This document shows positions 1 to 10,482 of a stretch of 64,000 bases of DNA, in pieces (within the stretch, counting starts at the first letter, position 1; every line of letters begins with the position of its first letter). The notes below the pieces were generated by a model. The model did no database searches. It was not told the DNA's origin and worked only from the letters and a program-made list of their open reading frames with translations. The DNA comes from Ophiosphaerella korrae. Taxonomy: Eukaryota; Ascomycota; Dothideomycetes; Pleosporales; Phaeosphaeriaceae. The stretch is taken from assembly GCA_028456385.1 (NCBI GenBank), contig JALNQF010000081.1:118359-182358 (forward strand), in the 5' to 3' direction. The translations under genes were made by a program, and so were the position numbers.

Positions 1-221
1 ATAGGCGCTTGCTTGCACCGCATCCGCTTGAGACCGGTGAGCTGCCGGAGCCGCAGCGCCAGTCTATGTATTATGGGTTTGAAGCTGGTGGAATGATTGA
101 TAAACCTTTTGCGGATGATGATGAGGAATGGGAGTGGGAGGGAGGCAGTGGGCTAGTGAGGAGGAGGAGACAGAGGAGTGAGAGGAGAATGACGAGAGAG
201 TGTCACGGTAAGCTGTTATGA
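1..221 (+). CDS. 3' end of a gene cut by the window edge, unknown acidic/basic-tailed protein
   Basis: The frame is open from the first bases of the window, so the start lies upstream and only about 70 C-terminal residues are visible. They contain a short acidic, Trp-rich patch (EEWEWEG) followed by an Arg-rich patch (RRRRQRSERR). The direct reading stops at 219-221. However, the last codons overlap a good donor (GTAAGC at 206), and an acceptor CAG lies at 295-297. Splicing there would replace the last three residues with about seven others and end at 315-317. I do not recognise the family, and the choice between the two ends is open. Confidence 0.45.
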   Translation, partial: RRLLAPHPLETGELPEPQRQSMYYGFEAGGMIDKPFADDDEEWEWEGGSGLVRRRRQRSERRMTRECHGKLL

Positions 222-618
222 GTGTTTTTTTTTGGATGGGACAGTTAGGAGTTTATTTTTAGTCTATTGAAATATTTAAATTTTTTCTATCATGCAGTGT
301 GCATCATGCCATCGTGAATTGGACACGTTGTAGTCTCCGAAAATACAGAAGGGAGAAGTTAAATCATGAATGCCCACAATATTCGGGAATTTAAAGGCCG
401 TCCCAGTATGTTTCATGTATTGCCAATCGATTTCTGCACGTCTTTCGAGTCGTTAGAGAGTCGTTAAGAGTGAGAATGATTCCGAGGTATTGATCACCTT
501 TCGATCAGTGTTATTTGTCGGTTATTCGGAAATGGGAACCGTCTTAGTTTGCTTTCACTAAACACTGGTCAGCAAGTGTGCCAGTGAATCGTACAATGTA
601 CCTTTGGTATTGGCCTGA

Positions 619-1020
619 TTAGGAAGGAGCCCGAGTTGCGAATACTCCGTTGACCTTGTAGCAAGGCTTTCCGCTCTCAGTATGCATGTGGTGTCGGCAC
701 GAATTCTTCAGGTCAAAGGGATCTGGCATATTCTGGATCTTCTTACCAGAGATTACATATGGTTTTGCAGCTTTGAAAAGGTCGACCATAAGATCTATTC
801 CCTGGGTCGTACGGGGCACCTCAGAAATCACCTCTTGGTCACTGACTTGGAAGAGGAGTTTGTCAATACGCAAACGGTCAAGATACGAGCTGTTTAGTTG
901 ACCTCTGAATATGACTGGTCTGTGCAGGCCATGTCGCACTCCGTGATCAACTTGATAACCCCATCTACAATGGCATCGTGAAAGCTTGTAGCTTGCAGGG
1001 TTCATAGCAAGTTTGAGCAA
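619..1020 (-). CDS. Unrecognised ORF, possible gene fragment
   Basis: An open frame of 133 codons with ordinary amino-acid composition. Its C-terminal half has a Cys/His pattern (SCRHHMHTESGKPC), and a helical-looking segment (MVDLFKAAKPYV) lies in the middle. No start context, intron or family match is clear. It stands alone in a 2.3-kb stretch without other convincing genes, so it may be a decayed 3' exon rather than an intact gene. Confidence 0.25.
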   Translation of the reverse strand: MLKLAMNPASYKLSRCHCRWGYQVDHGVRHGLHRPVIFRGQLNSSYLDRLRIDKLLFQVSDQEVISEVPRTTQGIDLMVDLFKAAKPYVISGKKIQNMPDPFDLKNSCRHHMHTESGKPCYKVNGVFATRAPS

Positions 1021-2517
1021 TCGATTACAATGTGTTAGGTCGTAGGCGCATGCAATGCATCCTGTACCGGCGAATCCTGGAGCTTCCCATCCGACCGGAT
1101 GAAGAGAAGGCCTGACAGCAAGAACTTGACGTAAACCCAGAATTCAAGGACGCTCGTATCAGACAAGGTAATTCGAGTATCAGAAAAGACAATAGCTGTT
1201 TTTTTTTAATTCATTCTCGAAGAAGTCGGAGCTTTCGCAAAGTGGTCGTTTATGAAGTAGGAACGTCTTTTGCTTTCCTCTAGTGCCGACGATGACCGTA
1301 ACCGTGTCATTGAATAGGCTGAGAACAAAGCATCAGCTTACGATAGCCTGAGATTTGTAAAATGGCCTCACCCTAGCCCTTGATCGATACTTCGAAGCAA
1401 TTTGCTTGCATGCTCTTCGTTTCCGTGTTCGTCCATGGTGATTTGGCTCTTTTTGACCCCGGCCCCATCGTAGAAAGGAATCGATATAGCCAGTGGGCAG
1501 AAGTATCTGATGATAGAAGGTAGAGAAGTACTTGAACTAACTTATAGCGTAAGAAAAGCTCCGTTTGCAGCCCTACCTCAGTGATAAAATAAGCCAAAGA
1601 TGAAGGTGAGTCTAGCGGTAACACTTTTGCTGACAAATAAGTTTCAAAGGATCAAGAAGATGAGAGAAAGCAATGGAGATTACATGTTGAGTTTCTATCA
1701 ATATATATGCACACAAATTTGGACACGAGGAAGACGAACTTATGTCATCCAAAAATTGACGAGTGATAGGTTAATTTGGCAGATCCGTAGTTTATAGGAT
1801 ATCATTCTACGAAGAGCAGTCATGAATAATCCTAATACTTCATGATCAGCTCGAAAGCATATAAATTGGAAAGGCTTCCTAGTGCTGATGGGCGCGCCAT
1901 GCAAGAAATGGTAAAAGGCAGATAAGAAAGCTTAAGGAATGACTTCATGATAATAGCGACAATCACTAGTAAGATTGCCTTGATGTCTTTCATGTTCTAA
2001 CAATAAAAAGTATGTGCGTAGTTCACGACCAACATTGTCGCAAGCATGGGGGCTGGAGCGGATCGATGGAATATAAATTGCATGTATATGAATAGCGGGT
2101 TTCAATATCCAAAAGCCTACAAAACTACCGAAATGCCTTATGCTTTAGAAAAGGACCGTGAACCATAAAAATCATCCGTATATAGATCATGTATAGCGTA
2201 GAGAGTGTGGCATCGCCCCCAAACATATACCAAGTATGTGCAGGAAACATGCTATCAAAAAGAATGAACTCCATCATATACATCAGAGAACAAGAGGCAT
2301 GGAAAACAAAAAAGATGGCCGTTCAAATGTCCGCAAGGTATCAAAATGAGAAGAAAGATTGGCTCTTGAGCTCTACTAGCTAACCTTGTGGGATATACAA
2401 GGAACTGGCTTGGCTTTGGTGACGCTTTGATGCTGATGAGGATGGTGGATTAGTCAATTCGTGACTGGAATAAACCTGTTGAAGCGATGGATGCGACGTA
2501 GAAGCTTGTGGTATGGA
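1021..2517. other. Intergenic, no supported gene
   Basis: Only short overlapping frames (65-90 codons) with no recognisable domains are present. The base composition is normal and I see no repeat structure. It lies downstream of the minus-strand gene ending at 2518 and may contain its 3' UTR. Confidence 0.5.
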
Positions 2518-3999
2518 TTATTGATTGTTATCGGGTAGTGAAGAGCGGGCCGTTGAATCATACGACCAGCGCCCTGAAGGCGGGTCTTGGATAGTCGAAG
2601 CGGTGCTCGTAAGTGAATAACGCGCTTCATGTCGAAGGCGAAGAAGGTCCGGCAGCAGTGGTTGTGTATTGGGAAATGAAGGTGGTCGTTGCACTTGCAT
2701 TTGCTGATTATCAGTTTGCAGGTTGGGGGATGATGAGATCTGCTCAGTGGATGTGTTCACTTCAGAAGTCCTTTCGCTGATATAAAAGCTACGGGCATCT
2801 GAGCCAATGTCTGAGAAGTCATCTTGGCCACCATATGCTGCGAAAACTTCGCCGGACCAACGAGGGGGTAGGGTCGGAATACGTGGGCTTTCAGACCGAA
2901 TGCTTGTGTGCAGGATCGCAGAAATGCTCAACGGAGTTCCTAACATCCTATTTCGGGATTTGAAGGCGGTATAATTTTCTCGCATCCATGCCACGCGTTC
3001 CTGTTCGTTCATCGATTTGAGTGCCGACTGATCTAAGCTTCCTAGGAAGGTAGCAACTTGCGCGAGCCGCCTGGACGGGGATGGGGAAGGCTCAGTCACA
3101 TCAACGCCGGGGAAGTTTCGGGAAGGGAGAACTTCATTCGTATCAATATCGAGAATATTAGTTTGAACAGTCTGGCCGTGCATGAACCCATCATGAGGCC
3201 CATCTGCGAGTGCTTGTTCCGTTCCGAAAACAGGTTGATCTTCAGTTGGCGGTGTACGGACAGGAGACTTCTCAAACTGCCTCGAAGGCTTCTTTGATTG
3301 TCTAGATACACTGATGACTCGCTTTAGATTGGCCCTATGAAGTATGGGAAATCGCGCTGTCACCCTTTTTTTGACCGCGAACAGTAGTCGATGCGTGCGA
3401 CTGCTCCTCTTAGTTGAACGTATTGTAGGCTCCGAGTGCTGCGGGAAAGGAACTACCGAAGGTTCCGGCGAAGTTGAATGGAGTGGCTCCGGGGCTGAAT
3501 GAGTGGCATGCGCCTCGTCATTGGTAGGCGGCAGAGCAAATGGATGAAGCAAAGAGACGTCAGGCGTGTGTTCAGCTAACGTCCCCGGAGATGCTGCTTC
3601 CATTGCCGCCTTAACTACATCAACGAACCTATAGCGAATATCTCTTCCAATAGGGTCAGGATCGGTGGTAGTGGTGGATAATAAGGAGATCACTGTAGTG
3701 TTGCGACCACCAAAAGCTGCCCAAGTCTCACGGCATCTTTCACAATACACGCGGCTCACATGGCTGACCTCCTGGTTGACCTCGACCTTGACCTGGACAG
3801 CGCTGTGATGGTGACGACACCTTGGACAGTTGCCGTGCATGTCTAGTGTCCATCGGCCGGGTGGAAGTGGTCGGTAAGGGTCAATACCATTGGTGGAAGA
3901 GGTGTCCTGTCCGGCAGGCGGGCCGATTTCTGGAGAGTCGTGAACTAGGCTGGCGTTGGGCGATTGCAAACTCTGAGCCAAGGTAGATGGGTTAGCCAT
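2518..3999 (-). CDS. Conserved fungal protein with N-terminal zinc-ribbon-like Cys motif
   Basis: A single uninterrupted 493-codon frame from an ATG at 3999. Residues about 48-100 form the only compact region: a GRWTLDMHGNCPRC motif, a His cluster, then a second pair CERC about 30 residues later. A CxxC...CxxC spacing suggests a zinc ribbon or treble clef; this is inference. The remaining 400 residues are low-complexity Ser/Pro/Arg-rich, with a basic stretch near residues 195-235 that could be a nuclear signal, and look largely disordered. It is transcribed away from the rps18 gene across a 1.2-kb divergent spacer. The biological role is not recognised. No frameshift or missing part is visible. 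Confidence 0.75.
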   Translation of the reverse strand: MANPSTLAQSLQSPNASLVHDSPEIGPPAGQDTSSTNGIDPYRPLPPGRWTLDMHGNCPRCRHHHSAVQVKVEVNQEVSHVSRVYCERCRETWAAFGGRNTTVISLLSTTTTDPDPIGRDIRYRFVDVVKAAMEAASPGTLAEHTPDVSLLHPFALPPTNDEAHATHSAPEPLHSTSPEPSVVPFPQHSEPTIRSTKRSSRTHRLLFAVKKRVTARFPILHRANLKRVISVSRQSKKPSRQFEKSPVRTPPTEDQPVFGTEQALADGPHDGFMHGQTVQTNILDIDTNEVLPSRNFPGVDVTEPSPSPSRRLAQVATFLGSLDQSALKSMNEQERVAWMRENYTAFKSRNRMLGTPLSISAILHTSIRSESPRIPTLPPRWSGEVFAAYGGQDDFSDIGSDARSFYISERTSEVNTSTEQISSSPNLQTDNQQMQVQRPPSFPNTQPLLPDLLRLRHEARYSLTSTASTIQDPPSGRWSYDSTARSSLPDNNQ

Positions 4000-5205
4000 G
4001 TTGACAAAAATCTGGTAGAGATCTAGTCACTAGGCCGAAAGCCCAGTGCCGCGACTGAGTTGTCCGTGGACGCGCTTGCCGGGATGCATCGACTGTCACC
4101 GGTGAATGGGGTACTTTAAATGATGTTAAGGAAGGCTGACTGGAGAAAATGCAGGGACCAAGAGTGATTTTATTTTAAAAGCCTGTTGGGAGGTAGAACT
4201 CGTAGATATTCCGAGCAAGGCGGTGATGGCAAGGCTACTGAGGCGGCCCGACATTATAACGCTGACCATGGCACAGCGCTGCACCTTTTAAAAAACCCTG
4301 GTGGGCGGCCGCCGATTGAGTTGTGAGCAGGTCGAATTTCCGCCTCTTTTCAGGCATCGAGGTTTTTGGGCAGTAGCACAGCCACATTATAACATCGCCA
4401 CCACGACTCCCAGACTGGAGGCGACTAAACCGAGAACGTAAAGTTTAGCGATATTGGGAGAGGTATGAAATCAAAAGGAGTAATGACCTTTCCAAGTTGG
4501 GGTCCATGCGGTGGTAGTTGATGAGAGCCTTGGGGTCGAGCATGGTAGTGCGACATAGCAGTCGGCATTGTTGAGGAAGGTAGACTAACTAGTGTTTGTC
4601 GAGTTGTACGACACATCCATAGGTAAGTATTGCGATGCACATTGATAAAAAGAGTGTGCGGAGGACCGGCAGACAAGTGAGGCTGACTGCAGCCGCCTGA
4701 ACATGCAGGCAACACTTTTAGATACCGAACGTACCGTTGCTAGCATCTGAAGTTATCGCTGCCTAGCCATCGTGATGATTGGGCACGCGACATGCCCAAC
4801 ATACACAGTAATTATTAATTACTGTGTGCGTGAAGTGCACTGCGGCCTGCACTAGAGCAAGGATATTTCATGATTGCATGCACTGCCCACGTCCTTCATG
4901 TGGTGAAATAAGTAAGGCAGAATCCAAACTGATCATGATAAACAAAAATAATTATCGTTAGTGGGTATCACCATCATAATAAGCGAGGTGCAACAAATAC
5001 TGTGAGGACAATGAGGTGTGGGGCACCGGGAGGTCTCAACTCAGATAGCATCTGGCTTGAGGCGGATGGTTGTTCGCGGGCTTACATAATGGTTCTTGGC
5101 ATGCACGGACCTCCCACAGAACATCCACAATTCCAATATTGCTTTGAACCTTGACATCGCCAGCAACGATAACATCACATCGACGAGTCCTGACACGCCG
5201 CCATC
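4000..5205. other. Divergent intergenic region between the zinc-ribbon gene and rps18
   Basis: About 1.2 kb separates two divergently transcribed genes, so it should hold both promoters. It contains a perfect 11-bp inverted repeat (listed separately). The 96-codon minus-strand frame at 4425-4715 has no recognisable content and is not called. Confidence 0.55.
4803..4827. promoter_or_regulatory. Perfect 25-bp palindrome in the divergent promoter
   Basis: Arms ACACAGTAATT and AATTACTGTGT are exact inverse complements separated by ATT. It sits about 380 bp before the rps18 start and 800 bp before the start of the divergent gene. A dimeric factor site is possible, but this is inference from symmetry and position only. 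Confidence 0.35.
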
Positions 5206-6119
5206 ATGTGTAAGTTATATCCTTTCTTGATTATATAGAGTCTCAAACTGATCATGAATTAGCGCTCGTCACCGGAGAGAAGTCGAAGTACGTATTCAAT
5301 TGCAACAGCCACCACCACCCTCGCAGCCACGCTTCCTGCACTTCGCAACTAAGCTTTCACAAATACCAAGGCCACTGGGAACGCCCTCATCCACAATCTG
5401 GTCCCAAAGCATGCTGGAGCTGATTGTTCAGGGATATTGGAGAAAGATCATGAGATAAGGCCTGGTATCCCGACATGAATCGCCGAGCGACAGTAGTCAA
5501 CTGAACAGCATGCTTAAGGGACCAAAGGATGGGCTTATACCGGTTAAAGCTCTGAAACGTTGTGCAAGGGATGAGCAGCGCGGATATTGGGTTCAACTGG
5601 ATTATGTCGAATCGTGGTACTGACAGCCGCCAGCTTCCAATACATCATCCGTTTATTGAACACGAATGTCGATGGCAAGCAAAAGGTCATGTACGCCTTG
5701 ACCAAGATCAAGGGTGTCGGTCGCCGCTACTCCAACTTGGTTTGCAAGAAGGCCGATGTCGACCTCACTAAGCGCGCTGGTGACCTCACCTCTGAAGAGC
5801 TTGAGCGCATTGTTACTATCATTCAGAACCCCTCGCAGTGTATGTCGTGCCAGCCACACGATAGAAATTTTACTTACACCATATAGACAAGATTCCCAGC
5901 TGGTTCCTCAACAGGCAGCGCGATATCGTCGATGGCAAGAACAGCCAGATTCTTGCCAACGGTGTTGACAGCAAGCTCCGTGATGACCTTGAGCGTCTGA
6001 AGAAGATCCGTGCTCACCGCGGTCTCCGTCACTACTGGGGCCTCCGCGTCCGTGGCCAGCACTCGAAGACCACTGGTCGCCGTGGCCGAACTGTTGGTGT
6101 GTCCAAGAAAAAGGGATAA
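5206..6119 (+). CDS. rps18: 40S ribosomal protein S18 (uS13)
   Basis: Four exons: 5206-5209, 5263-5287, 5634-5839 and 5887-6119. The spliced product is 155 residues, the usual length for eukaryotic S18. Recognisable blocks in order are [20 protein letters not shown], the helix-two-turn-helix segment [28 protein letters not shown], and the rRNA-binding C-terminal tail [14 protein letters not shown] to [12 protein letters not shown]18 sits in the head of the small subunit and contacts the large subunit and P-site tRNA. The first exon is only ATGT, with intron 1 starting one base after the start codon; intron 2 is 346 nt, long for this genome. This exon layout means an ATG-to-stop reading cannot find the gene. 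Identity is very secure; the splice sites are GT-AG and restore the family sequence exactly. Confidence 0.97.
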
Positions 6120-7098
6120 GGGTTTTCGCTTGCGCTGGGCAGCTGGGGCTGGAGTACAGCTTCTACAAATCGGGTGGTGCACTTACGGTGTTTATCAAAG
6201 GGCATTCATTGGCTTTTACATTCACACATGCGGCTTTCACGACATGGAATGGTGATGAACAACTACGGCTAAGGGTTGGTCGATTACAACCTGTAAAAAA
6301 TCATACAATCAGCTTCCATTCTGTCCCCTCTGCAGCTTCTAGTCCCTTTCTGTGGCCCGCATTGCCTAGCATCTAATTCAGTTCCAACATGCGGCGCTAA
6401 TGTCATTCGTTGATTGGTGGATGGCGGTCGTAGTCGTGGTCGCATATGCGGCCCATTCCATTCACCACGTCACACAGACGCTCAGTCTGTTTGACGCAAT
6501 GCCAAAGTCTGCTGACATCGGAAGGTAGCTGGACTAGTCGGGACGGTCCGTTAACGGCGTCCCAATCATTTCAAGTTGAAAGGCCTTTCTCCCTAGGCGA
6601 GTCAAAAGGTCGCACAATTTGATCTATGGATTAGCGCTGCCGCTGCTCACTCAGCTTGAGCGCCCTCGATGCTCGGATTCAGCCATGCTGCTGTTTATTG
6701 CTGACCCCCTCTCCACTTAGGTGCACCTCTATCCTATCCCTACTCACTCCTTCAATGCCAAGTGTGGAGTGCGTTGTCTCCCACGCATCCTGCAGTACCA
6801 ACCTCTCTCATCCACTCGCATTCGCTCTCCGCTTACAATATGCACTTTGCCCGAATGAAAAGCTCTAATACCCTGTAATCCCCACAGCGCGTGCAGTAGT
6901 CTGACATTGTATGGCTTCACTTCATCCGACATGCAGGGCCAGCGAACAGGTCGCCTGGGCTGAGTGAGTGCAATTGATATAAGCCTTACTCAGGAGAAGG
7001 TTGTCCCTCAGGCCGGCTTGAGGTCCTTCAGACCTCCTAATTATTTACCACTGTTCACTTTGCACCTCGCCACTATTTACTTTCATAGTCGCTTCAGC
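6120..7098. other. Intergenic between rps18 and the 211-residue protein gene
   Basis: Contains the rps18 3' UTR and the upstream region of the next gene. Small frames here (60-80 codons) overlap in several phases and have no domain content. Confidence 0.5.
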
Positions 7099-7734
7099 AT
7101 GGCGACTTTCTTTGTACCACCTCGCACACCATCGCCCAAGGTGCGCATACGATCACAATCATTCGACTCACCATCATCTCGTATCAGTGTGACGCCAATA
7201 GACGACTCACCTTACTCCAAATCAACGGGCGATATTGTCGCAAAAACATTTTCGCCACACAATGTTCTTCGAGAAGCCGAGAAAGGCGAGATTCAGCCGA
7301 CCCGTGTGCTCCTACCACTGCATACCAAAATGAGTGACGAATCCATCATGTCTGACGCATCGAGCACTGCATCTTCGGCCTCTAGCTCCCCGACCGATTC
7401 GGAAAAAGAAATGGATCTCATGTCAGATTCGCCGTTGCTTTCACCGCAACGACAGCGCCCCCATCCTCTGGCGTTCTGTCAGTCGGCCACATGTGATGAT
7501 GCGACACCAATCGAGGAACCTTCATCACCATTCCTCTTTCAGGATCCTAGCTTTCCAATGTACTCACCCTGGCTGGTTCGGGTAGTACTAGACTTGTACG
7601 ATGTTCGAGGTCTTGATTGGATGTCAATCGCCGAGCCAATTGAACGAATTTGGGGCGTAAAAACAAGCACAGCTGAAGTGCTGGACATTTTGTGTGACAA
7701 TGGACGGGTTTCAAATCGCCGTTGGTGGGAATGA
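7099..7734 (+). CDS. Conserved fungal protein, disordered N-terminus and small helical C-terminal domain
   Basis: The frame is open further upstream, but the first ATG is at 7099 (MATFFVPPRTPSPKVR), giving 211 residues. Residues 1-145 are Ser/Pro/Asp-rich with repeated SP motifs (PRTPSPK, TFSPH), typical of phosphorylated disordered tails. The last 60 residues are dense and probably folded: PWLVRVVLDLYDVRGLDWMSIAEPIERIWG then a helix ending in NRRWWE. The final aromatic run at the very C-terminus is striking. I do not know a named family and assign no function. It is followed by a C-rich homopolymer at 7741-7754. Confidence 0.65.
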   Translation: MATFFVPPRTPSPKVRIRSQSFDSPSSRISVTPIDDSPYSKSTGDIVAKTFSPHNVLREAEKGEIQPTRVLLPLHTKMSDESIMSDASSTASSASSSPTDSEKEMDLMSDSPLLSPQRQRPHPLAFCQSATCDDATPIEEPSSPFLFQDPSFPMYSPWLVRVVLDLYDVRGLDWMSIAEPIERIWGVKTSTAEVLDILCDNGRVSNRRWWE

Positions 7735-8974
7735 GGCCGTGCCCCCCCCCCCCACCCTGCAGACTCTATGGTGACATGACTTGACGGATGACATAACGGT
7801 GTTTTAGGGCATACTGGATTAGGTGTTTGAGCGTGATTGTTAATTAGCCAACACGGGTACGGGCTTTGCATAGTTGTTTTTTCTTTTGTCTCTTTCATCT
7901 CGCCGCTTTCTTTCAGTTCTGCATCATTAGGCTTCACCAACTTACGGCTTTAGCAAGCGGTTCTACACCACATAACGAAAAGGGTATCTTCTAGCATGAA
8001 TCATGATAACGACAATGACTCTACGAATTTAGCACAAGTGTAACATACTACGTAGTAACGACCTCTCCCTTCTCCGGCGTTAGTTAATGCATCAATCAAT
8101 ACGTCCATTTCAATCACCTGTCTGCCCCATTGCCAAACTTAATTGTGCATCTGCAACGCCCTGGAGCACCCACACTCGCCTACTACTCGGGAAAAGGATA
8201 ATGTCCCGAAGGCGTGCTCAGTATGCGACTTGTGTAGAGCTGCAAGGCGCTAGTCTGGCTTGCCGTCCCACGCGCTGCTCTGCCGGAGCATGCACATCCA
8301 TGCACGTCGGAGACAGCTGGCTCCATACGAGTGGCTGCAGTTGCATGATGATAAAAGCCGTTGCAGAGCGCGCCGCGCTAATGGGGAATGTTCGAGATGG
8401 CAGGCCATCGCCGCGATGCGGATACTGTTTCTTGGCTGAGTTGCTTGGTGTCGTGGTACCACTCGATGAGGCTCGCAACGCTAGGAGTGCAGAGGAGGCC
8501 GCGCGGGCGATGCTGAAAAGGGAAGTGCACGATGGTTGTTGGAAAGCATGGTTGGTGTGGGTGATTGGTATTATTGAAGCTATCGCTGATTGTTTTCTAA
8601 TTGGGATTCTTGGTCATACACAGCCTGTGCTTGATCGGCTATTGATATTCAGGGCTACTAACTGGAAGTAGTCGACAGTGAACTGACTTTGACTGCCGCA
8701 ATCTAGACGACGGCTACTTGGTAAAGAGATGCAAGGCATAGCAATGCTCTGTGGCGCTCTTTTCGGCTTCCGGACAGTATCCGTCACTAAGTTTTGCTTG
8801 TCGTGACGAACGAGCGGAAGCCACAGTGCGATGCCGCTCATGTAGTCCATGCAACCCTGCGCCATTTCTCCGAATAGCCTCCAAAGCCCACATCCCATTT
8901 CTTTTCCTCATCAATCAGACTGCAGCCCAACACGTGAGGTCGTGCACTCGCGCACGCGACGTGTCACCACTAAC
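7735..8974. other. Intergenic with only doubtful frames
   Basis: A 194-codon plus-strand frame (8087-8671) crosses this stretch. Its composition (Cys/Arg/Ala-rich, no domain) and overlap with open frames on the other strand argue against coding. The right part will hold the 3' UTR of the minus-strand sdo1 gene. Confidence 0.4.
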
Positions 8975-9936
8975 TCAGTCATCCGCGCCAACCGCCATTT
9001 CCAGCACCTCGATATTTCCCTTGCCTTTGGTCTGGCCCTCGATCAGCTCATTGAGGCCTTTGAATGCTCCAGGCTCGACTAGTCCCACGGCCTCCCACTC
9101 AGAGCCAACAACATCTTGACTTTCCACATTCTCCATGAGGCCTAGTATTGCGTCCTTGACGGTACCTGAGGCTTTCTCCTCGCCACTTGCAGATGCTTTG
9201 GGTGCGATCTTCGCTGCCTGTTTTAGCACAGATGTCGGACAAGTGATGCGCAGTTTCATCTGCATGCGAGCGACCGGTATCGGTTGGTGTGCGATAAGCG
9301 CCTTCATGGCGAAGAGCGCTTGGGACTTTGCCGATTTTGTGGTAACGATGCCGGTCCACTTTGGCAGCTCCTTGGCCTTGCCTTTGTCTTCCCCATTATC
9401 CTTATTCTCTGCCTCCTTTGCTTCTCCTTTCTGTTGTGCTGCAGCTGCATTACTGCTTAGCCCATCCAATGCTTTCTCGATCATGCCGCTGGTGTACACG
9501 CGCTTCGTCTTGGGATCCACAAGTTTCCCCGCTACAATGTCAATGACTTCGTTCTTCGTCCGCTCGAGCTCTGCGTTCCGCTCCTTCTCTCCCACTTGTA
9601 GCTCGCCATTTTCTAGTATGTCTATTATGATAGCTTCGAGAGGTTTCTTGGGGAAGGCCTTCTCGAGATCGGCCTTCGGTGCGACTTGGCCTTTGGAGAC
9701 GTTTAGGAAGACATTCTCGATTTGGAGGACGTTGGAAAGATCAGTTTCGATGCGGTTGCGGTACTCAAGGACTTTGTTCTTGTAGCATGCTATCTCAAAG
9801 CGCTTCTTGCCTATATGTGGGTTGTTGGTAATTAGGACTAAATTTTGCGAGGGCGATTCCCACCTTTCTTCATGCGCACAAGTGAGACATTTGTAAGTTT
9901 AATCTGATTTGAGGGTTGGTTGATTCCGACAGGCAT
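8975..9936 (-). CDS. sdo1: Ribosome maturation protein Sdo1/SBDS
   Basis: Two exons, 9936-9864 and 9810-8975, with a 53-nt intron, give 302 residues. The N-terminal domain starts MPVGINQPSNQIKLTNVSLV and continues KKRFEIACYKNKV across the junction. The mid region has NVFLNVSKGQVA and LENGELQVGEKER; the C-terminal domain has IPVARMQMKLR and ends ETKGKG-like (QTKGKGNIEVL). In yeast and mammals SBDS works with the GTPase Efl1 to remove Tif6/eIF6 from pre-60S subunits. It is longer than the roughly 250-residue family norm because of an Ala/Lys/Glu-rich insert of about 40 residues between the second and third domains. It is transcribed divergently from carboxypeptidase Y. Identity is secure; the intron is canonical and restores the family sequence. 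Confidence 0.95.
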
Positions 9937-10482
9937 ATTGAAAGACTATGGGGGGTATCTTGGGGAATATTGGTGTGGGGTTTCGCGTACTGGACGCGAG
10001 TTGATACATGATTTTGGTGGGGTTGTATCATCACTCCCACTCAGAATGATTCACGGCAAGGCTGATATGGCGCTAGACCCGATTCGGATACGCCATGGGT
10101 CTACCTTGATGGCCGCACTGGGAGCTCAACAGGAATGAAAGACGGTATTGTTTGGCATCAGATTCGCTGCAAACGTGATGATGCTCTCCATCTGTTTGTA
10201 TTGGTGGCGCCCGACCTGCCTTCCGAGGGCGCCGGCTGAGGCTATCGTGAAACGCTAAGCCCTCGTGATGTGGAGCTCGGGCTGTTCCCAGCCACCGATA
10301 AGCTGCGTCATGCAGTCCGTTGCCTAGTCAGGACAGCTCCCCAAGACCCCAACACACCTTTCCCATCTTCTCCATTATCCCCATCCCATCTCACTCCAGT
10401 CACCCTCCTCCTTCTTTCATCACTACCTCGTACACATTCATCCACTGTTTGAGCTCCGGAAGCTCTTACATCACTACATAGT
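9937..10482. promoter_or_regulatory. Divergent promoter region of sdo1 and carboxypeptidase Y
   Basis: About 550 bp between two gene starts pointing away from each other. A pyrimidine-rich stretch (CT-rich, 10330-10450) precedes the carboxypeptidase start, common in highly expressed fungal genes. No specific factor site is assigned. Confidence 0.5.

Noticed and set aside
4425..4715. 96-codon minus-strand frame in the rps18 divergent promoter
   Set aside because: His/Pro/Ser-rich without domain content; position is better explained as promoter DNA.
8087..8671. 194-codon plus-strand frame
   Set aside because: Unusual Cys/Arg/Met composition, overlapping frames on the other strand, and no domain or splice evidence.
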